NCBI GenBank assembly: GCA_026014595.1
Contig: JAOZHY010000043.1
Location: 1-64,000 of the forward strand
DNA from: Candidatus Bathyarchaeota archaeon
Lineage (GTDB): Archaea; Thermoproteota; Bathyarchaeia; Bathyarchaeales; Bathycorpusculaceae
Reading direction: 5' to 3'
Length of the DNA: 64,000 nucleotides
Under the pieces are notes generated by a model, which did no database searches, was not told the origin of the DNA, and worked only from the letters and a program-made list of their open reading frames with translations. The position numbers were made by a program, and so were the translations under genes. The first letter of the stretch is position 1; each line of letters opens with the position of its first letter. Positions 1 to 7,575 of the stretch are shown here, piece by piece.

Positions 1-58
1 GTAGCCGCACTCTGATGAAAGCGCCAGCCCTGAAAAAAGAGGAAAACATCATTGACAG

Positions 59-146
59 CGACTGCTGTTTTTGGCGGATTCAGCCAACAGCGACCTCTCC
101 CCTCTATAGGTTCCTGCAATAAACCGCCATTAGGCGCCAAATATGC
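59..146 (+). repeat. Dispersed intergenic repeat, copy A
   Basis: The core at 91-146 matches 54664-54719 on the same strand at 51 of 56 positions (hand count) and the reverse complement of 47993-48047 nearly as well. The most conserved blocks are CCCCTCTATAG, CTGCAA and CCAAATATGC. Weaker similarity extends left to about 59 (a GAC..GTTTT.GGCG stretch). It has no open reading frame and lies about 70 bp beyond the 3' end of the tRNA gene. Function unknown. Confidence 0.75.
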
Positions 147-215
147 CATGCCGCGTAGAGTGGAAGGAAGAGCGTCATGGAAAAAACGTGGATAAGCATC
201 AAAAATAAGTTGATG

Positions 216-293
216 TGGTGGGCCCGGGGCGATTCGAACACCCGACCAACAGGTTATGAGCCTGGCGCTCTAACCTGGCTGAGCTACGGGCCC
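216..293 (-). tRNA. tRNA with CAU anticodon (Met elongator or Ile2), CCA encoded
   Basis: Read on the minus strand the segment folds as a cloverleaf: a seven-pair acceptor stem GGGCCCG/CGGGCCC, a GCTC/GAGC D stem, the anticodon loop CTCATAA, and a TTCGAAT T loop on a five-pair stem that includes one G-U pair. A discriminator A is followed by an encoded CCA (216-218). The lowest anticodon-stem pair is a C-U mismatch. Anticodon CAU could belong to elongator tRNA-Met or to the archaeal tRNA-Ile2 whose C34 becomes agmatidine. The GGGCC acceptor start resembles Ile2 genes, but I cannot decide. It is not an initiator, which usually starts with A in archaea. Confidence 0.9.
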
Positions 294-370
294 GCGTGCA
301 GTGCTTCGCTTAGTATTGCTGTTTTTGACGGAATTTAAACGTTTTCCGCTGCTCCCGCCGTGTGCGCGTT

Positions 371-1234
371 TTACGCCTGCATGCGCTCGTAGTGATACAG
401 GTACTCCTGCGCGTATCCCGCGTATTCACCGAAGTACTGTCTGCCGAACGCGTTGAGTTTCGCGTAATCGGAGTTGGCGAGCCCTTCTCTTCTTGAAAGC
501 TTTTGCGCGAGTTCAGGTGGCAGCTGTTGGGCGTAGTGGTTCAGGATGACACGTTCGACCCATCTGTCCACGGGAAACGCCTCGGTTTTCCCCAGCGAGA
601 ACAGCAGGACACAGTCAGCCACTTTGGGACCCACGCCAGCTAAACTGCAGAGCTGCTTCTTGGCTTGCTCGTAAGGCAACTGCCTGAGGCGTTCAAGTTC
701 GAAACTGTCCTCGAAAATTCGCTTCGAAGTCGCATGCACATAACGGGCGCGGTAGCCCAACCCGCACTCCGCCAAGCTCTTCTCTGAGGAGCACGCCAGC
801 TTTTCAGACGTTGGAAACGTGAAAAACTCGCAGCCGTCAAACATCAGCTTCTCCCCAAACTTTCGTGAAAGACTCAGCAGCATGTGCCGTATCGCGGGGA
901 TGCTCTTGTACGTGGCGCAGATGTAGGAGATGAGGCACTCCCACGGCTCCTGCCTGATAACGCGCAAGCCCCAGAACGCTTTCAGCGCTTTTCGTATGTG
1001 CTCGTCCCTGCCGATTGCGGCGCCGATTTTCTGCAAGTCATCGTCCAAGCCGAAATAGTGCACAATCAGTTTTTCATCAGCGCCCGCGAACTCCAACTCC
1101 GCGGCGGTCTGCCGCACCTTGAGGACGCGGTCTCCCACGACGCCGTACCACCAGCCGTCCTTCTTGTCCCACCTAAACACTTGACCGCAACACAGCGTAA
1201 CATCCAAGTTGAACGGTGTGCCGCTAAGCTTCAT
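371..1234 (-). CDS. ogg: 8-oxoguanine DNA glycosylase, OGG1 type
   Basis: A 287-residue HhH-GPD glycosylase that removes 8-oxoguanine from DNA and nicks the abasic site. The helix-hairpin-helix segment SLAGVGPKVADC sits at about residues 197-208. The catalytic Lys (K204) and Asp (D223, in FPVDRW) are 19 residues apart, the spacing of K249 and D268 in human OGG1. The N-terminal part (FNLDVTLCCGQVFRW) is the OGG-type domain rather than that of the short archaeal AGOG enzymes. Its ATG overlaps the stop region of the EF-2 gene by 4 bp, so both are probably cotranscribed in the order EF-2 then ogg. Confidence 0.9.
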   Translation of the reverse strand: MKLSGTPFNLDVTLCCGQVFRWDKKDGWWYGVVGDRVLKVRQTAAELEFAGADEKLIVHYFGLDDDLQKIGAAIGRDEHIRKALKAFWGLRVIRQEPWECLISYICATYKSIPAIRHMLLSLSRKFGEKLMFDGCEFFTFPTSEKLACSSEKSLAECGLGYRARYVHATSKRIFEDSFELERLRQLPYEQAKKQLCSLAGVGPKVADCVLLFSLGKTEAFPVDRWVERVILNHYAQQLPPELAQKLSRREGLANSDYAKLNAFGRQYFGEYAGYAQEYLYHYERMQA

Positions 1235-3387
1235 TGGTTTTCCTCCGTGAACCGTTCAGGCTTCGGAACCGCCGCGGGCAAGCCCTTCCTTCTTCGAATT
1301 TCCATGATTACTTTTGCTTCCAGCTTCGCGGGCATCTTTTCCCAGCGGTCAAACGTTGACTGCCAAAACGCGCGACCAGAAGTGGCTGAACGCAGCTCTT
1401 CGGATAAGCCGAAGGCTTCGGCGACCGGAATGAAGCTGGTGACCGTGGTCAAAATGCCCTTCTGCTCGAAGGCGGAGATTTTTCCCCGTCGGCTACTGAC
1501 GATTCTGGAGCATTCCCCAGCCAGCTCTGTTGGGACAGAAATGACTGTTTTGTAGACGGGCTCAAGCAGCACCGGCGCCGCCGTCAGGAAAGAGCCAAAA
1601 ATCGCCTTGCCCACGCCATGCATAATCTCAACGGGGCTACGCTGCTCTGTGTCATCGCTGAGCTGGACTTTGGCCAAGCTAATTTTGACACTTCTCATCG
1701 GTTCCCCGCATAAGGGCCCCGCCTTGCAAGCGAAGGTGAAGCCGGAGATTACGGAATCCAGAACAGCTCGAAAATCCGCTGTTTTCCCAGTGCAGTCAAT
1801 CAGCGCGTTCTTTTGCGCATCTACTGCGAGCACCTCGCCAACGCTCTTCAGTGCATAGCCGTCTTGGTCGATAAGCTTCGCAAGCTCTTCTTCCAACGGT
1901 TCGACCTGTACCGTGAACCTGTTCTGCCTGTTCGGACTTGCAGCAGTGGCGACGGCACCTCTTCGGGTGACGCTTTCTCGGTAAACAACCCTCGGCAGCG
2001 ACGTCATGATTTCTGTGTCGCCGAGATAGTCCTTCAGATGCTTCGCGGCGGTCTCAAGGTGCAGCTCGCCCAATCCGCTCAGGAGGTACTCGCCCGTCTC
2101 CGCATTCACCTCGACAGCCAAGTTTGGGTCTTCGGTCGCCAGTTTCTCCATCGCGCGGAGCAAAAGCTCCAAGTCCTTGGGGTTTTTGGGCTCAACCGCC
2201 ACGGTCAACACGGGCTCCGACACGTACCTGATGCGCTCAAACGGCACCATGCCCTCACGGTGTTCAAAGTCAACCACGGTTTCGCCAGCCTTCGCCGCAT
2301 TCAACCCAGCCAAAGCAGCCAAGTTGCCCGCCGCCACATGCTCAACTGGCTCCCTGAAAGCGCCCATGTAAACCGCGACCTGCTGAACCAGCCGCTCCGT
2401 CCGCGCGTTGACGAGGTAGACGCGGTCGCCATTTTTCACGGTGCCTGAGAACAACCGCCCAGTTGCGATTACGCCAGCCTCAGGGTCCGCTTGAACATTC
2501 GTTATGCACATTATCACGGGTCCGTGGTCGTCGCAGCGCGCCATGGCTTGTCCAGCTTCCGAGGCGAGAGTGCCCTTCCAGATTTTTTCCACCCGATACC
2601 TCTGAGCGTCCAAGGGGCTTGGAATGTTCTTAACCGCCATGTTCAGTATCGCGGTGTGAAGCGGAATCAGCTTCGGCAGCTCCTCAGCCTCGCCGTTTCG
2701 ATAAGCGTCCATTACATCGCTGAAGTTCACTCCCTTCTGCTTCGCCATGTTTAGTGTGAAGCCCCACCTGTGCAGAGCCGAGCCGAAAGCCACGCTACCC
2801 TTTGCCGCGCTCACTTTCCACGCGTTCTTAAACGGGGGTTCGCCATAAATCTCAATTAAATCGTTAAAGCTGCCGATTATGCGGGTGAATTTCGCCTCGA
2901 TTTGCTCCGCGCTAAGCTTTAGTTCGGTGATAAGGCGGTCTGCCTTGTTTATGAAAAGCACGGGACGCACTCTTTCTTCAAGAGCCTGGCGGATTACTAT
3001 CTCGGTTTGAGCCATAATCTCCTCCACGGCATCCACGACCACGACGGCACCGTCTATGCTGCGCAGGGCTCGGGTGACCTTGCCCGTGAAATCCACATGT
3101 CCCGGCGTGTCCACCAAATTAATGATGAACGCGCCTTCGGCGGCTTGGTAGAGCAGGGAGATGTTGGCGGTTTTCATAGTGATGCCGCGCCGCTGCTCCT
3201 CCTCAAGGTAGTCCAAGACGCGGGCGGAACCCGCCACCTTCGGCGACAGCAACCCAGTCCCAGCAAGCAACGAGTCGGTTAGCGTGGTTTTTCCATGGTC
3301 GATGTGGGCGATTATCCCCATGTTTCTAATAAGCTCCTTCCTGCCCATCAGTTTCAGGATGTCGGCGACTTGTCTAAACCTCGGCAT
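1231..3387 (-). CDS. fusA: Translation elongation factor 2 lacking the diphthamide histidine
   Basis: A 718-residue translocation GTPase. The P-loop AHIDHGKTT is at residues 27-35, followed by DTPGHVDF (G3) and NKAD (G4); the C-terminal domain has the usual GRAFWQ motif, so it is full length. The domain IV tip reads LSDDTEQRSPVEIM, aligning without gaps to the archaeal LHEDAVHRGPAQVI. The histidine normally modified to diphthamide is Gln (Q582, codon CAG at 1642-1644 read in reverse), and the neighbouring GPAQ is SPVE. This recalls the divergent EF-2 proteins described from dph-lacking archaea. A fragment of a second EF-2 5' end lies at 5244-5400. The promoter has a TATA element (TTTATAAACTTAAT) around 3433-3446. 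Confidence 0.95.
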   Translation of the reverse strand: MPRFRQVADILKLMGRKELIRNMGIIAHIDHGKTTLTDSLLAGTGLLSPKVAGSARVLDYLEEEQRRGITMKTANISLLYQAAEGAFIINLVDTPGHVDFTGKVTRALRSIDGAVVVVDAVEEIMAQTEIVIRQALEERVRPVLFINKADRLITELKLSAEQIEAKFTRIIGSFNDLIEIYGEPPFKNAWKVSAAKGSVAFGSALHRWGFTLNMAKQKGVNFSDVMDAYRNGEAEELPKLIPLHTAILNMAVKNIPSPLDAQRYRVEKIWKGTLASEAGQAMARCDDHGPVIMCITNVQADPEAGVIATGRLFSGTVKNGDRVYLVNARTERLVQQVAVYMGAFREPVEHVAAGNLAALAGLNAAKAGETVVDFEHREGMVPFERIRYVSEPVLTVAVEPKNPKDLELLLRAMEKLATEDPNLAVEVNAETGEYLLSGLGELHLETAAKHLKDYLGDTEIMTSLPRVVYRESVTRRGAVATAASPNRQNRFTVQVEPLEEELAKLIDQDGYALKSVGEVLAVDAQKNALIDCTGKTADFRAVLDSVISGFTFACKAGPLCGEPMRSVKISLAKVQLSDDTEQRSPVEIMHGVGKAIFGSFLTAAPVLLEPVYKTVISVPTELAGECSRIVSSRRGKISAFEQKGILTTVTSFIPVAEAFGLSEELRSATSGRAFWQSTFDRWEKMPAKLEAKVIMEIRRRKGLPAAVPKPERFTEENQ

Positions 3388-3466
3388 TTTCTTAACACTT
3401 AAGGACGAATTTAGTGAACTAAAGAATTCTTATTAAGTTTATAAAAATACCTGAGAAGTGAAAAAC

Positions 3467-5251
3467 CTATGTGAAATCCCTGAATAGTTCCTTTAATTTA
3501 TTCTTTCTTTTTCGAACCATCCTGCTACATTGTCGTCGGTGAACTATCACTATCAGTATTGTTGCTATTACGAATACCGTTACTATTACGTATAGTGGCA
3601 GGATGATGGATTGACATTCAGGAATCGTAGTAGGCTGATTTTCTCTTGTCAAATTGAGATACTGATAGCTATATTCCATGCTCGGCTCTATCTCTGTGCC
3701 TTCGTGCCACTCGTTAAACGAAGTAATTGCATATCCATCAGGACTGGAATCTTTCGCAATTTGCCAGAACCGTCTGTAGGTTGATCCACTTTGGCGGTCT
3801 ACGATGCTCTTGAGCGATTCTGGGCTATAATTGCTTGCAACAGCATTATTGAAGCCTGGGACGATTGTTGCAATGAATGGCTTGTTATAGTCGTGCGCTA
3901 ATTTACTAGCATCATGGTATAAATTTGACAATTTCGAATGATTCTCTTTGAGAATCCCAACAGGGTTGTACACGTGTATTCCATCGATGCTATCTGAGAA
4001 ATACTTCATGAAGTCCTGAACCTTGCCTTCGTATCCTCCGAAATCCATAATCACGTAGGGATTAGCTCCACTTGCCAATATGCTCGCCCTTACTTCTTTC
4101 CAATGGTTATCAAGGAAAGGGTCTGAACTAACTATTTTGCCGCTTGAATCCGTGATATAGAAATAGTCAATAGCTGCCCATTCACTACTCCAATTAACTG
4201 AACCGCCATTATAGGATTCAGCCCTTATGTAGACATCATGTCCAGCAAAGCTTGTTATGTCAAATTTCCAGTCCTGCCACCCATCATCGAAACTTACTAT
4301 TTGGTCGCTTACATTAGGATTGAGAGTTACATTGCATGAGTTATCTAGACCTAATTTTATTTTGATGCCTACATCTGACCTAATCACCGAATCATTTCTT
4401 ACGCAGGATACGCCAACGTTTAGCAAGTACTGTTCGTTGGGCCTAAGCCTGATGGGATTGGCGCTCTGAACATATGCGGGTTCGTTTACGAATGGCTGAA
4501 AGGAAATAATGCCTAATCGTGGCGGTTTTCGCACATCCTCAGACAGCATCCAGCACGTTGAAGCACTTTCATTCGTGTTCGGGGATTGGTCTATGCCGAT
4601 GCTATCCGTACACGCATGCCAAATCCATTCGTTAGGATTCAAATCATCTCGTGCCCGTGAGTATATGAAGATTACTGGGCGTCCATCGACTTTGAGGAAT
4701 GAACTGCTTTTACCATATGTGTTACAGAGATAGGCAAGTTCGTTGACTGTCTGGCTTACGCTTCCAGTTAACTCGTAGTAAAAAGTAAAGTTGAAGTTAT
4801 CCCGTTCGCACATTTTTACTATATGTCGCGAAACGTTGTCCGTGAAATCGTTTATTCCCCACCATGAAATTATGAAACAGCCAATTCCCGCTTGCTTAGC
4901 CCACTGAATATGCTGTTCAATCACAGTTTCATTGTTTGAATCATACACATCCAGCAGAGGATGATCCGTCGCTGGTATATCTCGTCTTTCATCTGCAAAG
5001 TTGTCGGGGTTGTGACTAGCATCATTCCAATGATGCCAGTAACCAGAAACGCTAGGCGTCCCATACCACGGATAATAGAAAGCGAAAGTCCCGACTGTCA
5101 ATACCGCTTTTCTTCTTGAGACTTGAGAACTGTGAAGAAACAATATTATACTTGTAAAAAGTAGAATCAAGACTGTTCCGAAAGCGATTATCTTCAGTTT
5201 CCCACGCGTGTTGGTGACCATAATCCTCGCTGACGAAAGCTTTTTACCCAT
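3467..5251 (-). CDS. Membrane-anchored GH99-like glycoside hydrolase
   Basis: About 594 residues: an N-terminal membrane segment (IIAFGTVLILLFTSIILFL), a glycosidase domain beginning FAFYYPWYG, and a C-terminal membrane segment followed by a basic tail. HIQWAKQAGIGCFIISWWG and the catalytic-loop motif FNEWHEGTEIEPS are hallmarks of family GH99 (endo-alpha-mannosidase/mannanase); the two Glu of EWHEGTE are the expected active-site pair. An Asn-rich insert of about 130 residues in the middle looks like a beta-sandwich. It probably acts on mannose-containing glycans outside the cell. The gene is visibly more AT-rich than its neighbours, suggesting transfer. The start could also be GTG at 5263; it overlaps the end of an EF-2 remnant. 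Confidence 0.8.
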   Translation of the reverse strand: MGKKLSSARIMVTNTRGKLKIIAFGTVLILLFTSIILFLHSSQVSRRKAVLTVGTFAFYYPWYGTPSVSGYWHHWNDASHNPDNFADERRDIPATDHPLLDVYDSNNETVIEQHIQWAKQAGIGCFIISWWGINDFTDNVSRHIVKMCERDNFNFTFYYELTGSVSQTVNELAYLCNTYGKSSSFLKVDGRPVIFIYSRARDDLNPNEWIWHACTDSIGIDQSPNTNESASTCWMLSEDVRKPPRLGIISFQPFVNEPAYVQSANPIRLRPNEQYLLNVGVSCVRNDSVIRSDVGIKIKLGLDNSCNVTLNPNVSDQIVSFDDGWQDWKFDITSFAGHDVYIRAESYNGGSVNWSSEWAAIDYFYITDSSGKIVSSDPFLDNHWKEVRASILASGANPYVIMDFGGYEGKVQDFMKYFSDSIDGIHVYNPVGILKENHSKLSNLYHDASKLAHDYNKPFIATIVPGFNNAVASNYSPESLKSIVDRQSGSTYRRFWQIAKDSSPDGYAITSFNEWHEGTEIEPSMEYSYQYLNLTRENQPTTIPECQSIILPLYVIVTVFVIATILIVIVHRRQCSRMVRKRKNKLKELFRDFT

Positions 5252-5400
5252 GCATATCACCACGCGCGCCCAGACTCCGAACCTGCTCTTTCTTATCCAT
5301 CAACCTTAGGATTTCAGCGGTTTGCCTGAACCTCGGCATCTCTCAACCAGCTTTAAGACAAGTTTTTAGTGAATAAAAAGCTCCTATTAAATTTATAAAC
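5244..5400 (-). pseudogene. Remnant of a second EF-2 gene: promoter plus about 24 codons
   Basis: Read from ATG at 5339 on the minus strand the codons give MPRFRQTAEILRLMDKKEQ, then VRSLG, and diverge to a stop at 5244-5246. The intact EF-2 begins MPRFRQVADILKLMGRKEL then IRNMG. The upstream DNA is also paralogous: both have a ..TTTAGTGAA..AAA..CTTATTAAGTTTATAAA-type stretch ending in the same TATA element. Substitutions are conservative (V/T, D/E, K/R, I/V, M/L), so the copy was probably translated for some time before most of it was lost. It now directly precedes the GH99 gene and may supply its promoter. Confidence 0.85.
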
Positions 5401-5444
5401 TGCATACATTTTACTCTGTTGCCCGAAAAAGAAGGATAAGCAAA

Positions 5445-6200
5445 TTGGCAAAGCCTACTAAGGTGCTTACGGAAAATCTTAAGGAGGAACCCTACGCGTC
5501 AATTTTATGCTATCCAAAAGTAAGCAACGTGGAACTGCAGAATCGCCTTGAAGAACTTCGAGCACTTGGTGTCTCAGCCGTAGAGTTCTCTGGAAGGAGC
5601 AGCGCTTTTGACGTTCCTGTGTTGGGCAAGGGCTTCGTGGGCGTAGTCGTGACAGCCCACCTGAACAGGCAGCGTGCCGCCTTAAAGATTCGCAGAGTAG
5701 ACGCGGGCAGACCGAGCTTGCAGCACGAAGCCGAAATGCTCACCAAAGCCAACTCGATAACGGTTGGACCACGACTCATCGGCGCGAGCAAAAACTTCAT
5801 TCTCATGCAGCTAATCGACGGCACCCCTCTGCCCGCCTGGCTCGAGACACACACCGCAAGGGAAGAGGTGCGCAAGGTTCTATCTGACATTTTAGAGCAG
5901 TGCTGGCGGCTGGACAGGGCGGGATTGGACCACGGCGAACTCAGCAAGGCACCAAAACACCTCATAGTCGATAAGACGTGGAAGCCGTGGATTGTTGATT
6001 TCGAAACCGCCAGCGACACACGAAAACCTGCAAACGTCGCGGCTGCCTGCCACTACCTGTTCATCGGCGCCGTCGGAGCAGCAGTCTCCAAGGTGCTTGG
6101 TGAGAGAAACCGCACAGAAATCATCGAAGCGCTGAGGCTTTACAAAAAGACACGCATACGTGAGAGTTTTGACCGAGTGCTGCGGATTTGCCTCGGCTAA
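5445..6200 (+). CDS. Archaeal Ser/Thr protein kinase, COG2112 family
   Basis: A 251-residue single-domain kinase. Visible elements are a glycine loop (GKGFVGVV), the ATP-binding Lys in AALKIRRVD, a helix Glu in QHEAEML, a catalytic loop DHGELSKAPKHLIVD and the metal-binding Asp in WIVDFETAS. This arrangement matches the small RIO/Bud32-like archaeal kinases grouped as COG2112; the substrate is unknown. It starts at TTG with AAGGAT about eight bases upstream. The promoter region lies beside the EF-2 remnant, transcribed divergently from the GH99 gene. Its last codons overlap a small reverse-strand gene by 4 bp. Confidence 0.85.
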   Translation: MAKPTKVLTENLKEEPYASILCYPKVSNVELQNRLEELRALGVSAVEFSGRSSAFDVPVLGKGFVGVVVTAHLNRQRAALKIRRVDAGRPSLQHEAEMLTKANSITVGPRLIGASKNFILMQLIDGTPLPAWLETHTAREEVRKVLSDILEQCWRLDRAGLDHGELSKAPKHLIVDKTWKPWIVDFETASDTRKPANVAAACHYLFIGAVGAAVSKVLGERNRTEIIEALRLYKKTRIRESFDRVLRICLG

Positions 6201-6388
6201 GCCACGTAGTTAATCGGTGATGCTGTGCTAGAAGCATTCTCTGTTTTGTTGATGTCGAGTTCTCTTGTGAGCTGGTACAGGTCCAGCCAAGTTTCTATCT
6301 TCTGCTGACGCTCAAGCTTTTTCTCCTCACATAATAACGGAATTGTGGTCACGAACAACCAGCCGTAGAGTTCTTCTTTTGATGCCAA
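6197..6388 (-). CDS. Small hypothetical protein (63 aa)
   Basis: I do not recognise the family. The product begins with ASKEELYGWLFVTTIPLL, continues with a charged helix (EEKKLERQQKIETW) and ends in a Ser/Thr-rich tail. The TTG start is preceded by a clear Shine-Dalgarno run, GGGGAGAAGG, which is the main reason to call it. It is convergent with the kinase gene, overlapping its stop by 4 bp. It could be a spurious reading frame. Confidence 0.45.
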   Translation of the reverse strand: MASKEELYGWLFVTTIPLLCEEKKLERQQKIETWLDLYQLTRELDINKTENASSTASPINYVA

Positions 6389-6489
6389 ACCTTCTCCCCG
6401 AAAGAAAAGGAGCGTTGTCGCCTTTTATCTGCTGTGGAAAAAAACACTAGAAGAAACTTCTGGAACTCTAAAAGCATTGTTCTACTCGC

Positions 6490-7575
6490 TTAAGCCAGAA
6501 TCTCTCCGAGGCGTCCCTGCTCACGCGCCTCTTTTATTTCAAGCGCTATACGCCTGCCCATGTACATGCCAGCCCCATACCGCAGGTAAGCGTAAGGCGA
6601 AGTGCCAATGCCGATATTCGTTCCCGCAACGATGCGCGCCGAAATCTCAAACGTGTAAATCTTCAAGTCATCCGTAATCACCGTTTCCAAGCAGAAGGGA
6701 CCGATGATTCCAGGCGGCGCCAGTTCTCGCGCTTTCTTGTGGACGCTGTCGCCCATGCGCATGAGTTCCGGCAGCAGGGATTCGCGGAGCACTATGGGGA
6801 AGTTGCCCACGATAGTGTAGGTTGGGGTCACGTCGATTTCCAGCTGCTCGCTGGCGGGAATCTTGCCGATGGCGTCCACGGCGGACTCGTAGCGTCGGTC
6901 CACTGCCAAGAACTCCACGTCGTCCTTGATTATGCTGCTGAAGTAGCTGGGGTAAACGTTCACGCCCAACGCGTACTCCTGCAGGTGAATCTTGTCAACA
7001 TCCTCTTCTCGGAGGAGACCGCGCTGAACCATCGCCTTGAACTTCTTGTAGAAAGACGCTGGCGAATTCGCCAAAAAGTAGCCTCTGCCACCCTTCGCGC
7101 CGGGCAATTTGGCGATTATCAAGCGGTCGATTTCATCGGGTGACTTGAATGTGGCGGGCAGACGCAGCCCGGCTTGGCGTAGCCATTCCTCCTGCTCCTT
7201 GCGGTTGGCTTCCCAGTGGAGAAGCTGCCGGTTCCCAAACATAGGCACATAAAGGCTGTCAGTCAACTCCTCAGTGCTCAGATAAGCGGTGAAAGAACCG
7301 TGAGGAATCAAGACCACGTTCAGCCGACGCAGTTTCTCCTGCAACGCCTCGTCAAGCAGTTCTGTGAAGTCATCAACTATTATCATCTCGTCAACAAGGG
7401 GGAACTTGCGGTACATTATAGCGTCCTTTTCCTTGCAGATGCACACCGTGCGGAACCCCTCTTCCTTGGCGCCCTTGAAAATGTTCAGCGCCGAATGCGA
7501 ACCCAACGTGCCAATCGCAAGCTTGCCTAAGTCGTACTTGCCGAGGATTTTGGCGATGTCGCTGCTTGTAATCAT
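6490..7575 (-). CDS. purP: FAICAR synthetase PurP
   Basis: A 361-residue ATP-grasp enzyme that formylates AICAR with formate and ATP in archaeal purine synthesis. It has the family start IATLGSHSALNIFKGAKEEG-type motif (here LGTLGSHSALNIFKGAK), then LIPHGSF, PMFGNR, and the nucleotide-binding AKLPGAKGGRGYF around residues 150-165. The C-terminal ATP-grasp core (FCLETVITDDLKIYTFEISAR) holds metal-binding Glu residues. Of the two tandem copies this is the more canonical. It is the last gene of a three-gene operon, overlapping the preceding purP copy by 4 bp. Confidence 0.93.
   Translation of the reverse strand: MITSSDIAKILGKYDLGKLAIGTLGSHSALNIFKGAKEEGFRTVCICKEKDAIMYRKFPLVDEMIIVDDFTELLDEALQEKLRRLNVVLIPHGSFTAYLSTEELTDSLYVPMFGNRQLLHWEANRKEQEEWLRQAGLRLPATFKSPDEIDRLIIAKLPGAKGGRGYFLANSPASFYKKFKAMVQRGLLREEDVDKIHLQEYALGVNVYPSYFSSIIKDDVEFLAVDRRYESAVDAIGKIPASEQLEIDVTPTYTIVGNFPIVLRESLLPELMRMGDSVHKKARELAPPGIIGPFCLETVITDDLKIYTFEISARIVAGTNIGIGTSPYAYLRYGAGMYMGRRIALEIKEAREQGRLGEILA

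Noticed and set aside
6222-6246. Short similarity of GCTAGAAGCATT here to ACTAGAAGCATT near 29280
   Set aside because: Only about 20 of 25 bases agree, no further extension, and one copy lies in a possible small gene; too short to call a repeat.
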